DNA of 64,000 bases, taken from positions 124,001-188,000 of the forward strand of contig PENC01000002.1 in NCBI GenBank assembly GCA_003674045.1, in the 5' to 3' direction. Under the pieces are notes generated by a model. The model saw nothing but the letters and a program-made list of their open reading frames with translations, ran no database searches and was not told the origin of the DNA. The translations under genes were made by a program, and so were the position numbers. This document shows, piece by piece, positions 39,227 through 48,014 of the stretch (positions are counted from its first letter, which is position 1; the number at the start of each line of letters is the position of its first letter). The DNA comes from Streptomyces griseocarneus. Its GTDB lineage: Bacteria > Actinomycetota > Actinomycetes > Streptomycetales > Streptomycetaceae.

Positions 39227-39832
39227 CTACCGCTGCTCGGCGGCGCGTTCCGTGAGCCGGGCCCAGACCTGTTCGACCTGCGGGGCCAGCGCCTCCAGCG
39301 GGCCGTCGTTGTCGACGACGAAGTCCGCCACGGCCAGGCGTTGTTCGCGCGTCGCCTGCGCGGCCATCCGGGCCCGCGCCTCCTCGGGCTTCATACCGCG
39401 CAGCCGTACGAGCCGGTCGAGCCGGGTCTCCTCGCTCGCGTCGATGACGACGACCAGGTCGTAGAGGGACTGCAGGCCGTTCTCGACGAGGAGGGGCACA
39501 TCGTGGACGACGACCGCGTCCGGTGCTGCCGCCGCTTCCAGTTCGGCCGAGCGGGCCCGTACGAGCGGGTGCACGATGGCGTTGAGCGCGGCCAGCCGTC
39601 CGGGGTCGGCGAAGACGACGGAGCCGAGCCGGGGCCGGTCGAGCGCGCCCTCGGGCGTCAGGACGTCCTCCCCGAATTCGGCGACGACCGCCGCGAGACC
39701 GGGCGTGCCCGGCTCGACCACTTCGCGCGCGATCCGGTCGGAGTCCACGACCACCGCCCCATAGGAGGCGAACAGCCGTGACACCTCGCTCTTGCCCGCG
39801 CCGATGCCACCCGTGAGACCCACTTTCACCAT
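39227..39832 (-). CDS. coaE: dephospho-CoA kinase
   Basis: Last enzyme of coenzyme A synthesis, phosphorylating the 3'-OH of dephospho-CoA. The 201-residue protein has the P-loop [16 protein letters not shown] near residues 5-20. It has [13 protein letters not shown] and [11 protein letters not shown] as substrate sites, [14 protein letters not shown], and the C-terminal lid [16 protein letters not shown] at 39830-39832 fits the family start; the open frame extends 3 codons further. It marks the return to core genes after the accessory island. Confidence 0.95.
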   Translation of the reverse strand: MVKVGLTGGIGAGKSEVSRLFASYGAVVVDSDRIAREVVEPGTPGLAAVVAEFGEDVLTPEGALDRPRLGSVVFADPGRLAALNAIVHPLVRARSAELEAAAAPDAVVVHDVPLLVENGLQSLYDLVVVIDASEETRLDRLVRLRGMKPEEARARMAAQATREQRLAVADFVVDNDGPLEALAPQVEQVWARLTERAAEQR

Positions 39833-39880
39833 GAGCCCCACGGTAGCGGGCGGCGGTCCCGCCGGTACGGCTGCCCCCGC

Positions 39881-40825
39881 TCAGTGGCCGCCGTCGCCCT
39901 CCCGGTCGGCCAGGAAGCGCTCGAACTCGGCACCCAGCTCGTCGGCCGACGGCAGCTCCACGGGCTCGGCCACCAGATTGCCCCGCGTCTCCGCACCGGC
40001 CACCGCGTCGTACTGGTGCTCAAGACCGCGGACCAGGGCGACGAGCTCCTCGTCCCCTTCGGAGATCTGCCGCTCTATCTCCTCCTGCGTCCGCAGCGCC
40101 TCGGTACGCAGCGCGTGCGCGGTGTTCGGCAGGACGAGCCCCGTGGCGGCCGTGATCGCCTCCAGGGCGGTCAGCGCGGCGTCGGGGTACGGGGAGCGGG
40201 CGACGTAGTGCGGGACGTGCGCCGCGACACCGAGGACGTCATGGCCCGCCTCGGCGAGCCGGAACTCGACGAGCGCCTCCGCGCTGCCCGGTACCTGCGC
40301 CTGGTCGAAGTAACTGCGGTGACCACGCATCAGGTCGACCCGGTTGCCGTGCGGGGTGACGCCGACGGGCCGGGTGTGCGGCACGCCCATGGGGATGCCG
40401 TGGAAGTTGACGGACAGCCGTACGCCGAGCCGCTCGACCATCTGCCGCACGGCGGCGGCGAAGCGCTCCCACTCCACGTCCGGCTCGGGGCCGGACAGCA
40501 GCAGGAAGGGCGCCCCCGTGGCGTCCTGGACCAGGCGCAGTTCGATCGCCGGGGCCTCGAAGTCGCTCCAGTGGTCGCGCTCGAAGGTCAGCAGGGGACG
40601 GCGGGCCCGGTAGTCGACGAGCCGGTCGTGGTCGAAGCGGGCGACGACCTGGTGCGGCAGGCTGTCGAGCAGCCGGGCGACGATCAGGTCGCCGGTCTCG
40701 CCCGCGTCGATGTAACCGTCGAAGTGGTAGAGCATGACCAGGCCCGCCGAGTCCTGCGCCAAGGCGAGGTCGGCTACGGCGAGCCCCTTGGGCTCCCATT
40801 CGTACAAACCCTGCGGATCCAACAC
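39881..40825 (-). CDS. PAC2-family protein
   Basis: A 314-residue protein of the PAC2 family, whose archaeal and eukaryal members act as proteasome assembly chaperones. Actinobacterial copies have unknown roles, possibly linked to the bacterial proteasome. Recognised by [20 protein letters not shown] near the start, the central [20 protein letters not shown] and [20 protein letters not shown]. The acidic tail ([19 protein letters not shown]) is typical. Start is the GTG at 40823-40825 with GAGGAGGAG upstream. It is followed by coaE but with a gap. Confidence 0.88.
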   Translation of the reverse strand: MLDPQGLYEWEPKGLAVADLALAQDSAGLVMLYHFDGYIDAGETGDLIVARLLDSLPHQVVARFDHDRLVDYRARRPLLTFERDHWSDFEAPAIELRLVQDATGAPFLLLSGPEPDVEWERFAAAVRQMVERLGVRLSVNFHGIPMGVPHTRPVGVTPHGNRVDLMRGHRSYFDQAQVPGSAEALVEFRLAEAGHDVLGVAAHVPHYVARSPYPDAALTALEAITAATGLVLPNTAHALRTEALRTQEEIERQISEGDEELVALVRGLEHQYDAVAGAETRGNLVAEPVELPSADELGAEFERFLADREGDGGH

Positions 40826-40939
40826 AGTGACCGCTCCTCCTCATGTTCCGTACAGGGGAACGTCCGTGGAGGGCGGGACCATTCCCACGGCCCGCATCAC
40901 GACACAGTGCGGACACACGGCAGGTGCCCGGACGTGAAG

Positions 40940-40971
40940 AAGGCCCGCTCCCCCGGAGGGGAACGGGCCTT
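40940..40971 (-). terminator. rpsA intrinsic terminator-type hairpin
   Basis: AAGGCCCG (40940-40947) pairs with CGGGCCTT (40964-40971), with further internal CCCC/GGGG pairing. It lies 35 bp downstream of the rpsA stop on the minus strand. In that direction the stem ends in CGGGCCTT, as in intrinsic terminators with a short U tail. Confidence 0.75.
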
Positions 40972-41005
40972 GCCTCAGTCAGCTGTCAGCTGTCCGGTCA
41001 GAGCT

Positions 41006-42499
41006 TCAGCTCTGGCCGCCCGCCAGCTTCTCACGGAGAGCGGCGAGCGCCTCGTCCGACGCCAGGGCGCCGGAGTTGTCGGCCGACTCCGAGGAGTACG
41101 AGCCACCGGCCGGAGCGGCCTGCGCAGCGGCCTGGTCGCCGGCGGCGGCAGCCTCGGCGTCCGCCTCGCGGGACTTGATGACCTGCGCCTGGTGCTGCTC
41201 GAAGCGCTGCTGCGCCTCGGCGTACTGGCGCTCCCACTCCTCGCGCTGCTTCTCGTAACCCGGCAGCCAGTCGTTGGCCTCGGGGTCGAAGCCCTCGGGG
41301 TAGATGTAGTTGCCCTGGTCGTCGTAGGACGCGGCCATGCCGTACAGGGTCGGGTCGAACTCGACCACGGACGGGTCGGCACCGAAGGACTCGTTGGCCT
41401 GCTTCAGCGAGAGGCTGATGCGACGGCGCTCGAGGTCGATGTCGATGACCTTGACGAAGATCTCGTCGTTGACCTGGACGACCTGCTCCGGGATCTCCAC
41501 GTGGCGCTCGGCCAGCTCGGAGATGTGGACCAGGCCCTCGATGCCCTCGTCGACGCGCACGAACGCACCGAACGGAACGAGCTTGGTGACCTTACCCGGG
41601 ACGACCTGACCGATCTGGTGGGTCCGGGCGAACTGCTGCCACGGGTCTTCCTGGGTGGCCTTGAGCGACAGGGAGACGCGCTCGCGGTCCATGTCGACGT
41701 CCAGGACCTCGACCGTGACCTCCTGGCCGACCTCGACGACCTCGGACGGGTGGTCGATGTGCTTCCAGGACAGCTCGGAGACGTGGACGAGACCGTCGAC
41801 GCCGCCCAGGTCCACGAAGGCACCGAAGTTGACGATGGAGGAGACGACGCCGGAGCGCACCTGACCCTTCTGGAGGGTGGTGAGGAAGGTCTGGCGGACC
41901 TCGCTCTGGGTCTGCTCCAGCCAGGCGCGGCGGGACAGGACCACGTTGTTGCGGTTCTTGTCCAGCTCGATGATCTTGGCCTCGAGCTCCTTGCCCACGT
42001 AGGGCTGGAGGTCGCGGACACGACGCATCTCGACCAGGGAGGCCGGCAGGAAGCCACGGAGGCCGATGTCGAGGATGAGACCACCCTTGACGACCTCGAT
42101 GACGGTACCGGTGACGATGCCGTCCTCTTCCTTGATCTTCTCGATGGTGCCCCAGGCGCGCTCGTACTGGGCGCGCTTCTTCGAGAGGATCAGGCGGCCT
42201 TCCTTGTCCTCCTTCTGGAGGACCAGGGCCTCGATCTCGTCGCCGACCTTGACGACCTCGTTCGGGTCGACGTCGTGCTTGATCGAGAGCTCGCGGGAGG
42301 GGATGACACCCTCGGTCTTGTAACCGATGTCGAGCAGGACCTCGTCCCGGTCGACCTTCACGATGACGCCGTCGACGATGTCGCCGTCGTTGAAGTACTT
42401 GATCGTCTCGTCGATCGCGGCGAGGAAGGCTTCCTCGTTACCGATGTCGTTGACCGCAACCTGCGGGGTGGTGGCGGTGGTCTCGGTGCTGCTCGTCAT
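41006..42499 (-). CDS. rpsA: 30S ribosomal protein S1
   Basis: RNA-binding ribosomal protein that helps initiate translation. The 497-residue protein has four S1 domains: DGVIVKVDRDEVLLDIGYKT, TGTVIEVVKGGLILDIGLRG, SGVVSSIVNFGAFVDLGGVD and PGKVTKLVPFGAFVRVDEGI. An acidic/Ala-rich low-complexity C-terminal tail follows. The actinobacterial length is shorter than E. coli S1 (six domains). ATG at 42497-42499 was chosen because similarity begins at MTSSTETTATTPQVAVNDIG. It is preceded by a recognisable HrdB-type promoter and a 5' leader of about 230 nt, and followed by a hairpin terminator. Confidence 0.98.
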   Translation of the reverse strand: MTSSTETTATTPQVAVNDIGNEEAFLAAIDETIKYFNDGDIVDGVIVKVDRDEVLLDIGYKTEGVIPSRELSIKHDVDPNEVVKVGDEIEALVLQKEDKEGRLILSKKRAQYERAWGTIEKIKEEDGIVTGTVIEVVKGGLILDIGLRGFLPASLVEMRRVRDLQPYVGKELEAKIIELDKNRNNVVLSRRAWLEQTQSEVRQTFLTTLQKGQVRSGVVSSIVNFGAFVDLGGVDGLVHVSELSWKHIDHPSEVVEVGQEVTVEVLDVDMDRERVSLSLKATQEDPWQQFARTHQIGQVVPGKVTKLVPFGAFVRVDEGIEGLVHISELAERHVEIPEQVVQVNDEIFVKVIDIDLERRRISLSLKQANESFGADPSVVEFDPTLYGMAASYDDQGNYIYPEGFDPEANDWLPGYEKQREEWERQYAEAQQRFEQHQAQVIKSREADAEAAAAGDQAAAQAAPAGGSYSSESADNSGALASDEALAALREKLAGGQS

Positions 42500-42738
42500 G
42501 TGGGAAAGGGCTCCGGTACGGACATTGAAGTCGTAGGTACTGCTACGCCGAGAGCCCGTATCGCACCGCCGAAGCCGGACAGCGAGGAGACGCACCATCC
42601 CGAGAACCCGGGGGATTCCGAAGAACCCCCGAGAGCTCTCGAAGACGATCGAAAGCGCCTCGACAACCGAGGGGACATACAACAAGTGCGAGCGCGACCT
42701 GCTCCGTCTGAGGCGCGCAGGCCCGCAGCGCAACTTGT

Positions 42739-42767
42739 AGCATACGGGGGCAGCCGGGCACGGTCAA
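42739..42767 (-). promoter_or_regulatory. rpsA promoter (sigma-HrdB type)
   Basis: On the minus strand TTGACC (42762-42767) and TATGCT (42739-42744) are separated by exactly 17 bp, close to consensus for the principal sigma factor. The predicted start lies near 42732, giving a 5' leader of about 230 nt before the rpsA ATG. Confidence 0.75.
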
Positions 42768-42807
42768 TGCGCGAAGACGCACACCCGGGACGAAACCCCC
42801 ATACCGG

Positions 42808-42825
42808 GCACAACTTATGTTGTGC
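42808..42825. promoter_or_regulatory. inverted repeat GCACAAC-TTAT-GTTGTGC
   Basis: Perfect 7-bp arms with a 4-nt AT-rich loop, lying about 40 bp upstream of the rpsA -35 in the divergent spacer. It resembles an operator, but no regulator is known from the sequence. Confidence 0.4.
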
Positions 42826-42902
42826 GAGGCCACGAGGGCACCGCCGGACACCCTGGCTTTACGCTCGGACACCGGCCGGACACCCACCGGCTGTCGGGAA
42901 GA

Positions 42903-42918
42903 TACGACAAACGTCGTA
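42903..42918 (+). promoter_or_regulatory. inverted repeat TACGAC-AAAC-GTCGTA
   Basis: Perfect 6-bp arms, 30 bp upstream of the methyltransferase start codon. Possible operator or 5' UTR hairpin for that gene. Confidence 0.35.
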
Positions 42919-42948
42919 GAAGACTACTGCCGAAGGCGCACGGTCCAG

Positions 42949-43761
42949 ATGATCCAAGAGTACGAGCCGGAAGCGACCCGACGGGCTACAGGGGAGCGGG
43001 AGAGCAGCCGGGCCAGCCGGGGCTGGTGGGACCGCAACGCCGACGAGTACCAGCACGAGCACGGCACCTTCCTCGGCGACGACCGCTTCGTCTGGGGCCC
43101 CGAGGGCCTCGACGAGGCCGACGCCGCGCTCCTGGGACCGGCGAGCGGCCTCAAGGGCCTCGACATCCTGGAGATCGGGGCGGGCGCCGCGCAGTGCTCC
43201 CGCTGGCTGGCGGCGCAGGGCGCCCGGCCCGTCGCCCTCGACCTCTCGCACCGGCAGCTCCAGCACGCCCTGCGCATCGGCGACAGCACCGGCCACGTGC
43301 CGCTGGTCGAGGCCGACGCGGGCGCGCTGCCCTTCGCCGACGCCTCCTTCGACATGGCCTGCTCCGCCTACGGCGCGGTCCCCTTCGTCGCCGACCCCGT
43401 GCGCGTCATGCGCGAGGTGCACCGGGTGCTGCGGCCCGGCGGCCGCTGGGTCTTCTCCGTCACGCACCCCGTCCGCTGGGCGTTCCCCGACGAGCCGGGA
43501 CCCGAGGGCCTCTCCGTGGCCGCGTCCTACTTCGACCGCACGCCCTACGTCGAGCAGGACGAGCAGGGCCGCGCCGTCTACGTCGAGCACCACCGCACGC
43601 TCGGCGACCGCGTGCGCGACGTGGTCGCCGGGGGCTTCCGGCTGGTGGACCTGGTCGAGCCGGAGTGGCCCGCCTGGAACACCCAGGAATGGGGCGGCTG
43701 GTCGCCGCTGCGCGGCAACCTGATCCCGGGCACGGCCGTCTTCGTCTGCGAACGCGACTGA
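42949..43761 (+). CDS. class I SAM-dependent methyltransferase
   Basis: A 270-residue methyltransferase. Motif I is LKGLDILEIGAGAAQCSRWL. Then come VALDLSHRQLQHAL, EADAGALPFADASFDMACSA (motif II region) and VLRPGGRWVFSVTHP, the UbiE/SmtA-type layout. The acceptor is unknown. The C-terminal region has many aromatics (WNTQEWGGWSPLRGN), typical of small-molecule methyltransferases. I chose ATG 42949 (MIQEYEPEATRR); the frame is open further upstream. It is divergent from rpsA and 61 bp before hrpB on the same strand. Such an rpsA-adjacent methyltransferase is usual in Streptomyces, as far as I recall. Confidence 0.88.
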   Translation: MIQEYEPEATRRATGERESSRASRGWWDRNADEYQHEHGTFLGDDRFVWGPEGLDEADAALLGPASGLKGLDILEIGAGAAQCSRWLAAQGARPVALDLSHRQLQHALRIGDSTGHVPLVEADAGALPFADASFDMACSAYGAVPFVADPVRVMREVHRVLRPGGRWVFSVTHPVRWAFPDEPGPEGLSVAASYFDRTPYVEQDEQGRAVYVEHHRTLGDRVRDVVAGGFRLVDLVEPEWPAWNTQEWGGWSPLRGNLIPGTAVFVCERD

Positions 43762-43822
43762 GACCCGTCCCCACTCCACGTGCCGGTCGGCGGCCCCCGT
43801 GGCCTGAGCGAGACTTGAGCAC

Positions 43823-46342
43823 GTGATCCGCACCGACGCACTCGACCGGCTGCCCGTCCGCACCGTCCTGCCCGCGCTCACCGAGGCCCTCGACGGCCAC
43901 GGCGCGGCCGTCCTGTGCGCACCGCCCGGCACCGGCAAGACGACGCTGGTGCCGCTGGCCCTCGCCGGGCTGCTGGGCGACGGCGCACGCCCCCGGCGCG
44001 TCGTCGTCGCCGAGCCGCGCCGGATCGCCGCGCGGGCCGCCGCCCGCCGCATGGCCTGGCTGCTGGGCGAGTCCGTCGGCGACCGCGTCGGCTTCACCGT
44101 GCGCGGCGAGCGGCGCGCCGGGCCGGGAACCGTCGTCGAGGTGGTCACCACGGGCGTGCTGCTGCAGCGGCTGCAGCGCGACCCCGAGCTGGCGGGCATC
44201 GACACGGTGATCCTCGACGAGTGCCACGAGCGGCACCTGGACGCCGACACGGTCGCCGCGTTCCTCCTGGACGTACGGTCCGCGCTCCGGCCCGAGCTGC
44301 GGCTGGTCGCGGCGTCCGCCACCACCGACGCCGAGGGCTGGGCCCGGCTGCTGGGCGACGTCCCCGTGGTGGAGGCCCAGGGCGTCTCGCACCCGGTCGA
44401 GGCCGTGTGGGCGCCGCCGCGCCGCCCGGTGCGCCCGCCGCACGGCATGCGCGTGGACCCCGCCCTGCTGGACCACGTCGCGGATGTGGTGCGGCAGGCG
44501 CTGGCCGAGCGCGAGGGCGACGTCCTGTGCTTCCTGCCGGGCGTCGGCGAGATCGCCCGGGTCGCCGGACGGCTCGGCGGCCCCGGCACGCTGGGCGCCG
44601 AGGTCCTCCAGGTGCACGGCCGGGCCCCGGCCGCCGTGCAGGACGCGGTACTGGCGGGCGGCTCGGGCACCCGCCGGGTGGTCCTGGCGACCTCGGTCGC
44701 CGAGTCGAGCCTGACCGTCCCGGGCGTACGCGTCGTGGTGGACGCGGGCCTGGCCCGCGAACCCCGCACGGACCACGCGCGCGGCCTGAGCGCCCTCACG
44801 ACCGTACGGGCCTCCCGGGCCGCCGCCCGGCAGCGCGCGGGCCGCGCCGGGCGCGAGGCACCGGGCACCGTGTACCGCTGCTGGACGGAGGCCGACGACA
44901 CCCGGCTCCCCCGCTTCCCCGCCCCCGAGATCACCGTCGCCGACCTCACGGCCTTCGCCCTGCAGGCCGCCTGCTGGGGCGACCCCGACGCGTCCGGGCT
45001 CGCGCTGCTCGACGCGCCGCCCGCCGGTGCCATGGCCGCGGCACGCGAGGTGCTGACTGCCACGGGCGCCGTCACCGCCGACGGCCGGGCCACGGACCGG
45101 GGCCGCCGCATGGCCCGCCTCGGACTGCACCCCCGGCTGGCGCGCGCCCTGCTGGACGGCGCACGCGAGGTGGGCGCGCGCCGGGCCGCCGAGGCGGTGG
45201 CCCTGCTGAGCGAGGAGCCGCCGCGCGAGTACGGCGACGACCTGGCCGCCGCCTGGCGCACGGCGCGACGCGGAGGCGACGCGTACGCCGCCCGCTGGCG
45301 CGCGGAGGCCCGCCGGCTGGAGAACGCCGTGGACAAAGTCCCACCGGCCGTCGCCGGCCGCAGTGACGACGCCGTCGCCGGGCTCGTCGCCGCGCTCGCC
45401 TTCCCCGAGCGGGTCGCACGCGCCCGCGGCGAGGGCTCGTACCTGATGGCCTCCGGCACGGGCGCCGAACTGGGCGAGGGCTCCCGGCTGCGCAGCGGCC
45501 AGTGGCTGGCCGTCGCCGTGGCCGACCGGCCGGTGACGGCCGCGTCGGCACGCGTGACACTGGGCGCCCTGATCGACGAGGACACCGCCCGTGAGGCAGC
45601 GGGAGCGCTGTTCCTGGCGGACGAGGAGGTCGTCTGGTCCGAGGAACGGCGGGACGTGGTGACCCGGTCGGTCGAGCGCCTCGGCGCGGTGGAACTCACC
45701 GCCCGCCCGCTGACGGACCCGGACCCCGCCCTCGTCCGCGAGGCCCTGTGCGCGGGGCTGCGGCGGGAGGGCCTGGACCTGCTCCGCTGGACCCCCGAGG
45801 CGGCCGGCCTGCGGCAGCGGCTGGCCTTCCTCCACCGCGAACTGGGCGAGCCCTGGCCGGACGTCTCCGACGAGGCACTGCTCGCGTGCCCGGACGACTG
45901 GCTGGGCTGGGACCTGGACCGCGCCCGACGCCGCGCCGACCTGGAACGCCTGGACGCGGGCAAGGCACTGGAGCGGCTGCTCCCCTGGGCCTCCGGCGAC
46001 GCCGCCCGCCTCGACGAACTGGCCCCCGAACGCATCGAGGTCCCGAGCGGCTCCCGGATACGCCTCGACTACGACGCCGAACGGCCGGTCCTCGCGGTCA
46101 AGCTGCAGGAGCTGTTCGGCTGGCGCGACGTCCCGCGCGTCGCGGACGGACGCGTGCCCGTACTCGTCCACCTGCTCTCCCCCGCGGGGCGGCCCGCGGC
46201 CGTGACATCCGACCTGGCGTCGTTCTGGCGGGAGGGATACCGGGCGGTACGAGCGGAACTGCGCGGACGGTACCCACGGCATCCGTGGCCGGAGGACCCG
46301 ATGGCTGCGCCGCCTACGCGCAGGACGAACCCGCGCCGCTGA
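43823..46342 (+). CDS. hrpB: ATP-dependent helicase HrpB
   Basis: A DExH-box helicase of 839 residues, a member of the HrpA/HrpB family; bacterial function is not well fixed. Walker A is CAPPGTGKTTLVPLAL (residues about 33-47), and the DExH motif is VILDECHERHLD. Others are VAASATTDA, FLPGVGEIARVAGRL, LATSVAESSLTVPGVRVVVD and QRAGRAGREAPGTVYR. A long C-terminal region (HrpB-specific) follows to a Pro/Arg-rich tail. Start is GTG 43823. It ends convergent with the 63-residue gene, with REP-like copy 3 between. Confidence 0.95.
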   Translation: MIRTDALDRLPVRTVLPALTEALDGHGAAVLCAPPGTGKTTLVPLALAGLLGDGARPRRVVVAEPRRIAARAAARRMAWLLGESVGDRVGFTVRGERRAGPGTVVEVVTTGVLLQRLQRDPELAGIDTVILDECHERHLDADTVAAFLLDVRSALRPELRLVAASATTDAEGWARLLGDVPVVEAQGVSHPVEAVWAPPRRPVRPPHGMRVDPALLDHVADVVRQALAEREGDVLCFLPGVGEIARVAGRLGGPGTLGAEVLQVHGRAPAAVQDAVLAGGSGTRRVVLATSVAESSLTVPGVRVVVDAGLAREPRTDHARGLSALTTVRASRAAARQRAGRAGREAPGTVYRCWTEADDTRLPRFPAPEITVADLTAFALQAACWGDPDASGLALLDAPPAGAMAAAREVLTATGAVTADGRATDRGRRMARLGLHPRLARALLDGAREVGARRAAEAVALLSEEPPREYGDDLAAAWRTARRGGDAYAARWRAEARRLENAVDKVPPAVAGRSDDAVAGLVAALAFPERVARARGEGSYLMASGTGAELGEGSRLRSGQWLAVAVADRPVTAASARVTLGALIDEDTAREAAGALFLADEEVVWSEERRDVVTRSVERLGAVELTARPLTDPDPALVREALCAGLRREGLDLLRWTPEAAGLRQRLAFLHRELGEPWPDVSDEALLACPDDWLGWDLDRARRRADLERLDAGKALERLLPWASGDAARLDELAPERIEVPSGSRIRLDYDAERPVLAVKLQELFGWRDVPRVADGRVPVLVHLLSPAGRPAAVTSDLASFWREGYRAVRAELRGRYPRHPWPEDPMAAPPTRRTNPRR

Positions 46343-46356
46343 GATCCAGGGGACTC

Positions 46357-46401
46357 AAGGGGCGCGGGGAACTGCGCGACAAGCCCCCACCGGACCCGCA
46401 G
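46357..46401. repeat. dispersed REP-like intergenic repeat, copy 3
   Basis: The core (46357-46380) is identical to copy 1 in the same orientation, followed by AAGCCCCCACCGGACCCGCAG, close to copy 1's flank. It lies between the convergent hrpB and 63-residue genes. Confidence 0.85.
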
Positions 46402-46452
46402 ACGCACGCGGTGAGCAAGCCGCACCCCGGTAGGCGCAGCCGCAAAGCCCCG

Positions 46453-46644
46453 TCAGGGCAGGTAGCGCTCGATCGCCGCTGCCCCCTTCTCCTCTATCAG
46501 CCGCTGCGCCCAGTCCAGACTCCGCGGCGTGACGTCATGGCCGGACGCCATCACGAGATCCTCAGGATCGAACGGCCGCTCACCACCGGTGAACAGCCGT
46601 TCCACCTGGGAGGGGGTGGACATGTCCTCGGGGCTCTCCTTCAC
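46453..46644 (-). CDS. conserved small protein, unknown function (63 aa)
   Basis: A 63-residue acidic protein beginning VKESPEDMSTPSQVERLFTG and containing PFDPEDLVMASGHDVTP and a short C-terminal helix. The GTG at 46642-46644 is preceded by GAGAGGAG, which fixes the start. It lies just downstream of the DUF3068 gene (stop 46658) with 13 bp between, so probably cotranscribed. The function is not known to me; the predicted soluble fold is small and helical. Confidence 0.7.
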   Translation of the reverse strand: MKESPEDMSTPSQVERLFTGGERPFDPEDLVMASGHDVTPRSLDWAQRLIEEKGAAAIERYLP

Positions 46645-46657
46645 GGCGGGTCTCCTC

Positions 46658-47668
46658 TCAACGGCCGACCCCCGCCGGGGGCGGCAGTCCGGTTTTCCCT
46701 CCATCGTGTGACATGTCCGCCGTTTGCGCACGGGCACGGCGCGACCGGGCCTCCAGGACGAGCGCCAGCGCGAAGAGCGCGCCCCCGAGGCCGAGGAAGC
46801 CCCACGGCAGCCAGCTGGTCATCAGCAGCACCAGGCGCCGCTGCGAGGTGACGAGGGCGACCGTGGAGTCGACGTAGTCGGGCCGCATCTTCACGTGCCC
46901 GGCGAAGGCGGTGATCGGCTTCTTCTCGGGGTGGCCGGTCCAGCGCATCTCCTCCTGGTGGACCTCCTCGCCGTTGACGGGGGCACCGGTCGTCGGGTCG
47001 ACCCAGAACATGCGCTTGGTCGTGTACCAGCGCTCCAGGCCGAGCTGCCGGATGGACTCGGGAGTGAGCCCCAGCGGGAGCGCCTGCGGCACGGGCACCC
47101 GGGTCCACGGCACGGTCTGCTCGAAGTAGTAGACGTCCAGGCCGTGGAAGCGGCGGGTGCCGCGGTAGTGGATCGGGGCGGATGTGCGGGTCTGCATGTC
47201 GAAGTACTGGTAGTCGCGCTTCCGTACGAGGAAGGGCCACTTGAACTCGATGCCGTCGCGCTGCACCGGGGTGCCGTCGACGTGCTCGCCGCCCGCGTGG
47301 ACGGGCTGCTGGCTGTGCGCGTCGAAGACGTAGCGCTCGGGGATCTTCGAGACCATCGCGCCGTCGGGCCCGGCGACGAATGTCAGGGTGTCCCAGACGA
47401 CGACATCGCGCCCCGTCTCGTCCTTGACCTCGCGGGCCCGCTCCACATTGCCCTTGAGGGTCTCGGTCATCGTGATCCTGGAGACCTTGCGGGGCTCGAG
47501 GGTGCTGTAGTCGATGAGCGTGGCGTCCTTCGCCTCCAGGACGACGGTCTGGTAGCGGCCCGCGGGCACCTTCGCCAGCCGGGGGAAGGCGTACCAGCGC
47601 AGCAGCGGCGCGAGGACGGCGAAGAACACGGCGAAGGCGAGCAGGATCAGACTCGCTCGGCGGCACAC
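46658..47668 (-). CDS. DUF3068 membrane-anchored protein
   Basis: A 336-residue protein with an N-terminal hydrophobic segment (ASLILLAFAVFFAVLAPLL) and a second one near residues 290-312 (VLLMTSWLPWGFLGLGGALF) with a basic tail. The extracellular loop between them contains ATLIDYSTLEPRKVSRITMT, DVYYFEQTVPWTRVP and a TTKRMFWVDPTTGAPVNGEE segment. This is the DUF3068/PorA-like family of actinobacterial envelope proteins. GTG at 47666-47668 starts it. Role unknown; envelope localisation is safe to infer. Confidence 0.82.
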   Translation of the reverse strand: MCRRASLILLAFAVFFAVLAPLLRWYAFPRLAKVPAGRYQTVVLEAKDATLIDYSTLEPRKVSRITMTETLKGNVERAREVKDETGRDVVVWDTLTFVAGPDGAMVSKIPERYVFDAHSQQPVHAGGEHVDGTPVQRDGIEFKWPFLVRKRDYQYFDMQTRTSAPIHYRGTRRFHGLDVYYFEQTVPWTRVPVPQALPLGLTPESIRQLGLERWYTTKRMFWVDPTTGAPVNGEEVHQEEMRWTGHPEKKPITAFAGHVKMRPDYVDSTVALVTSQRRLVLLMTSWLPWGFLGLGGALFALALVLEARSRRARAQTADMSHDGGKTGLPPPAGVGR

Positions 47669-47683
47669 GGCCCGGCCCCCGGG

Positions 47684-47818
47684 TCAGGGGTGCGCGGGGA
47701 CGGTGGTGAGCAGCGGCTTCGGTGAGGTTCTGCCGCTCGGGGGACCGATCGCGGTGACGGTGAGGACGAGAGCGAACGCGGCGGCCACCCCGATGACCGC
47801 CGCAACCAGTGCGCGCAT
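47684..47818 (-). CDS. SPW_0924-family small membrane protein (44 aa)
   Basis: A 44-residue peptide with one hydrophobic helix (MRALVAAVIGVAAAFALVLT) and the conserved tail SGRTSPKPLLTTVPAHP. I recognise this as the small Streptomyces family annotated SPW_0924. ATG at 47816-47818 is preceded by AGGGGAT. It is upstream of the DUF3068 gene with only 15 bp between, so these small envelope genes form one unit. The extended open frame upstream is not conserved. Confidence 0.8.
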   Translation of the reverse strand: MRALVAAVIGVAAAFALVLTVTAIGPPSGRTSPKPLLTTVPAHP

Positions 47819-47947
47819 GGCCCGATCCCCTAACTGACGAGGCGTCAGAGGTGGGGCACGGTAGCAACGCGTGCGCCAGATGAGAACCGTTCGGGTACGG
47901 TCCGTGGGCCGGTACGCCCACCGGGGTGCCACATAGCCCGGTGGGCG

Positions 47948-48002
47948 ACTGCGGGCCGCCCGTGGCTGGTCGCGCAGTTCCCCGCGCCCCTTGCGGGGCA
48001 CG
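47948..48002. repeat. dispersed REP-like intergenic repeat, copy 4
   Basis: The core (47969-47992) is inverted relative to copy 1, and the match runs about 53 bp including flanks CTGCGGGCCG and CCCCTTGCGGGGCACG. It lies just beyond the 3' end of polA. Confidence 0.85.
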
Positions 48003-48014
48003 TCCGCGCAGCGG

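Larger units (their letters stand above)
42500..42948. other. divergent rpsA/methyltransferase spacer (449 bp), no gene
   Basis: I see no conserved coding frame. It holds the long rpsA leader (42500 to about 42732), an HrdB-type rpsA promoter (42739-42767), and two short inverted repeats at 42808-42825 and 42903-42918 on the methyltransferase side. The leader is unusually long for the window, so an RNA-level control element is possible but I identify none by sequence. Confidence 0.8.

Noticed and set aside
42500..42732. Riboswitch in the rpsA leader
   Set aside because: I found no recognisable riboswitch motif; only a long leader and simple repeats.
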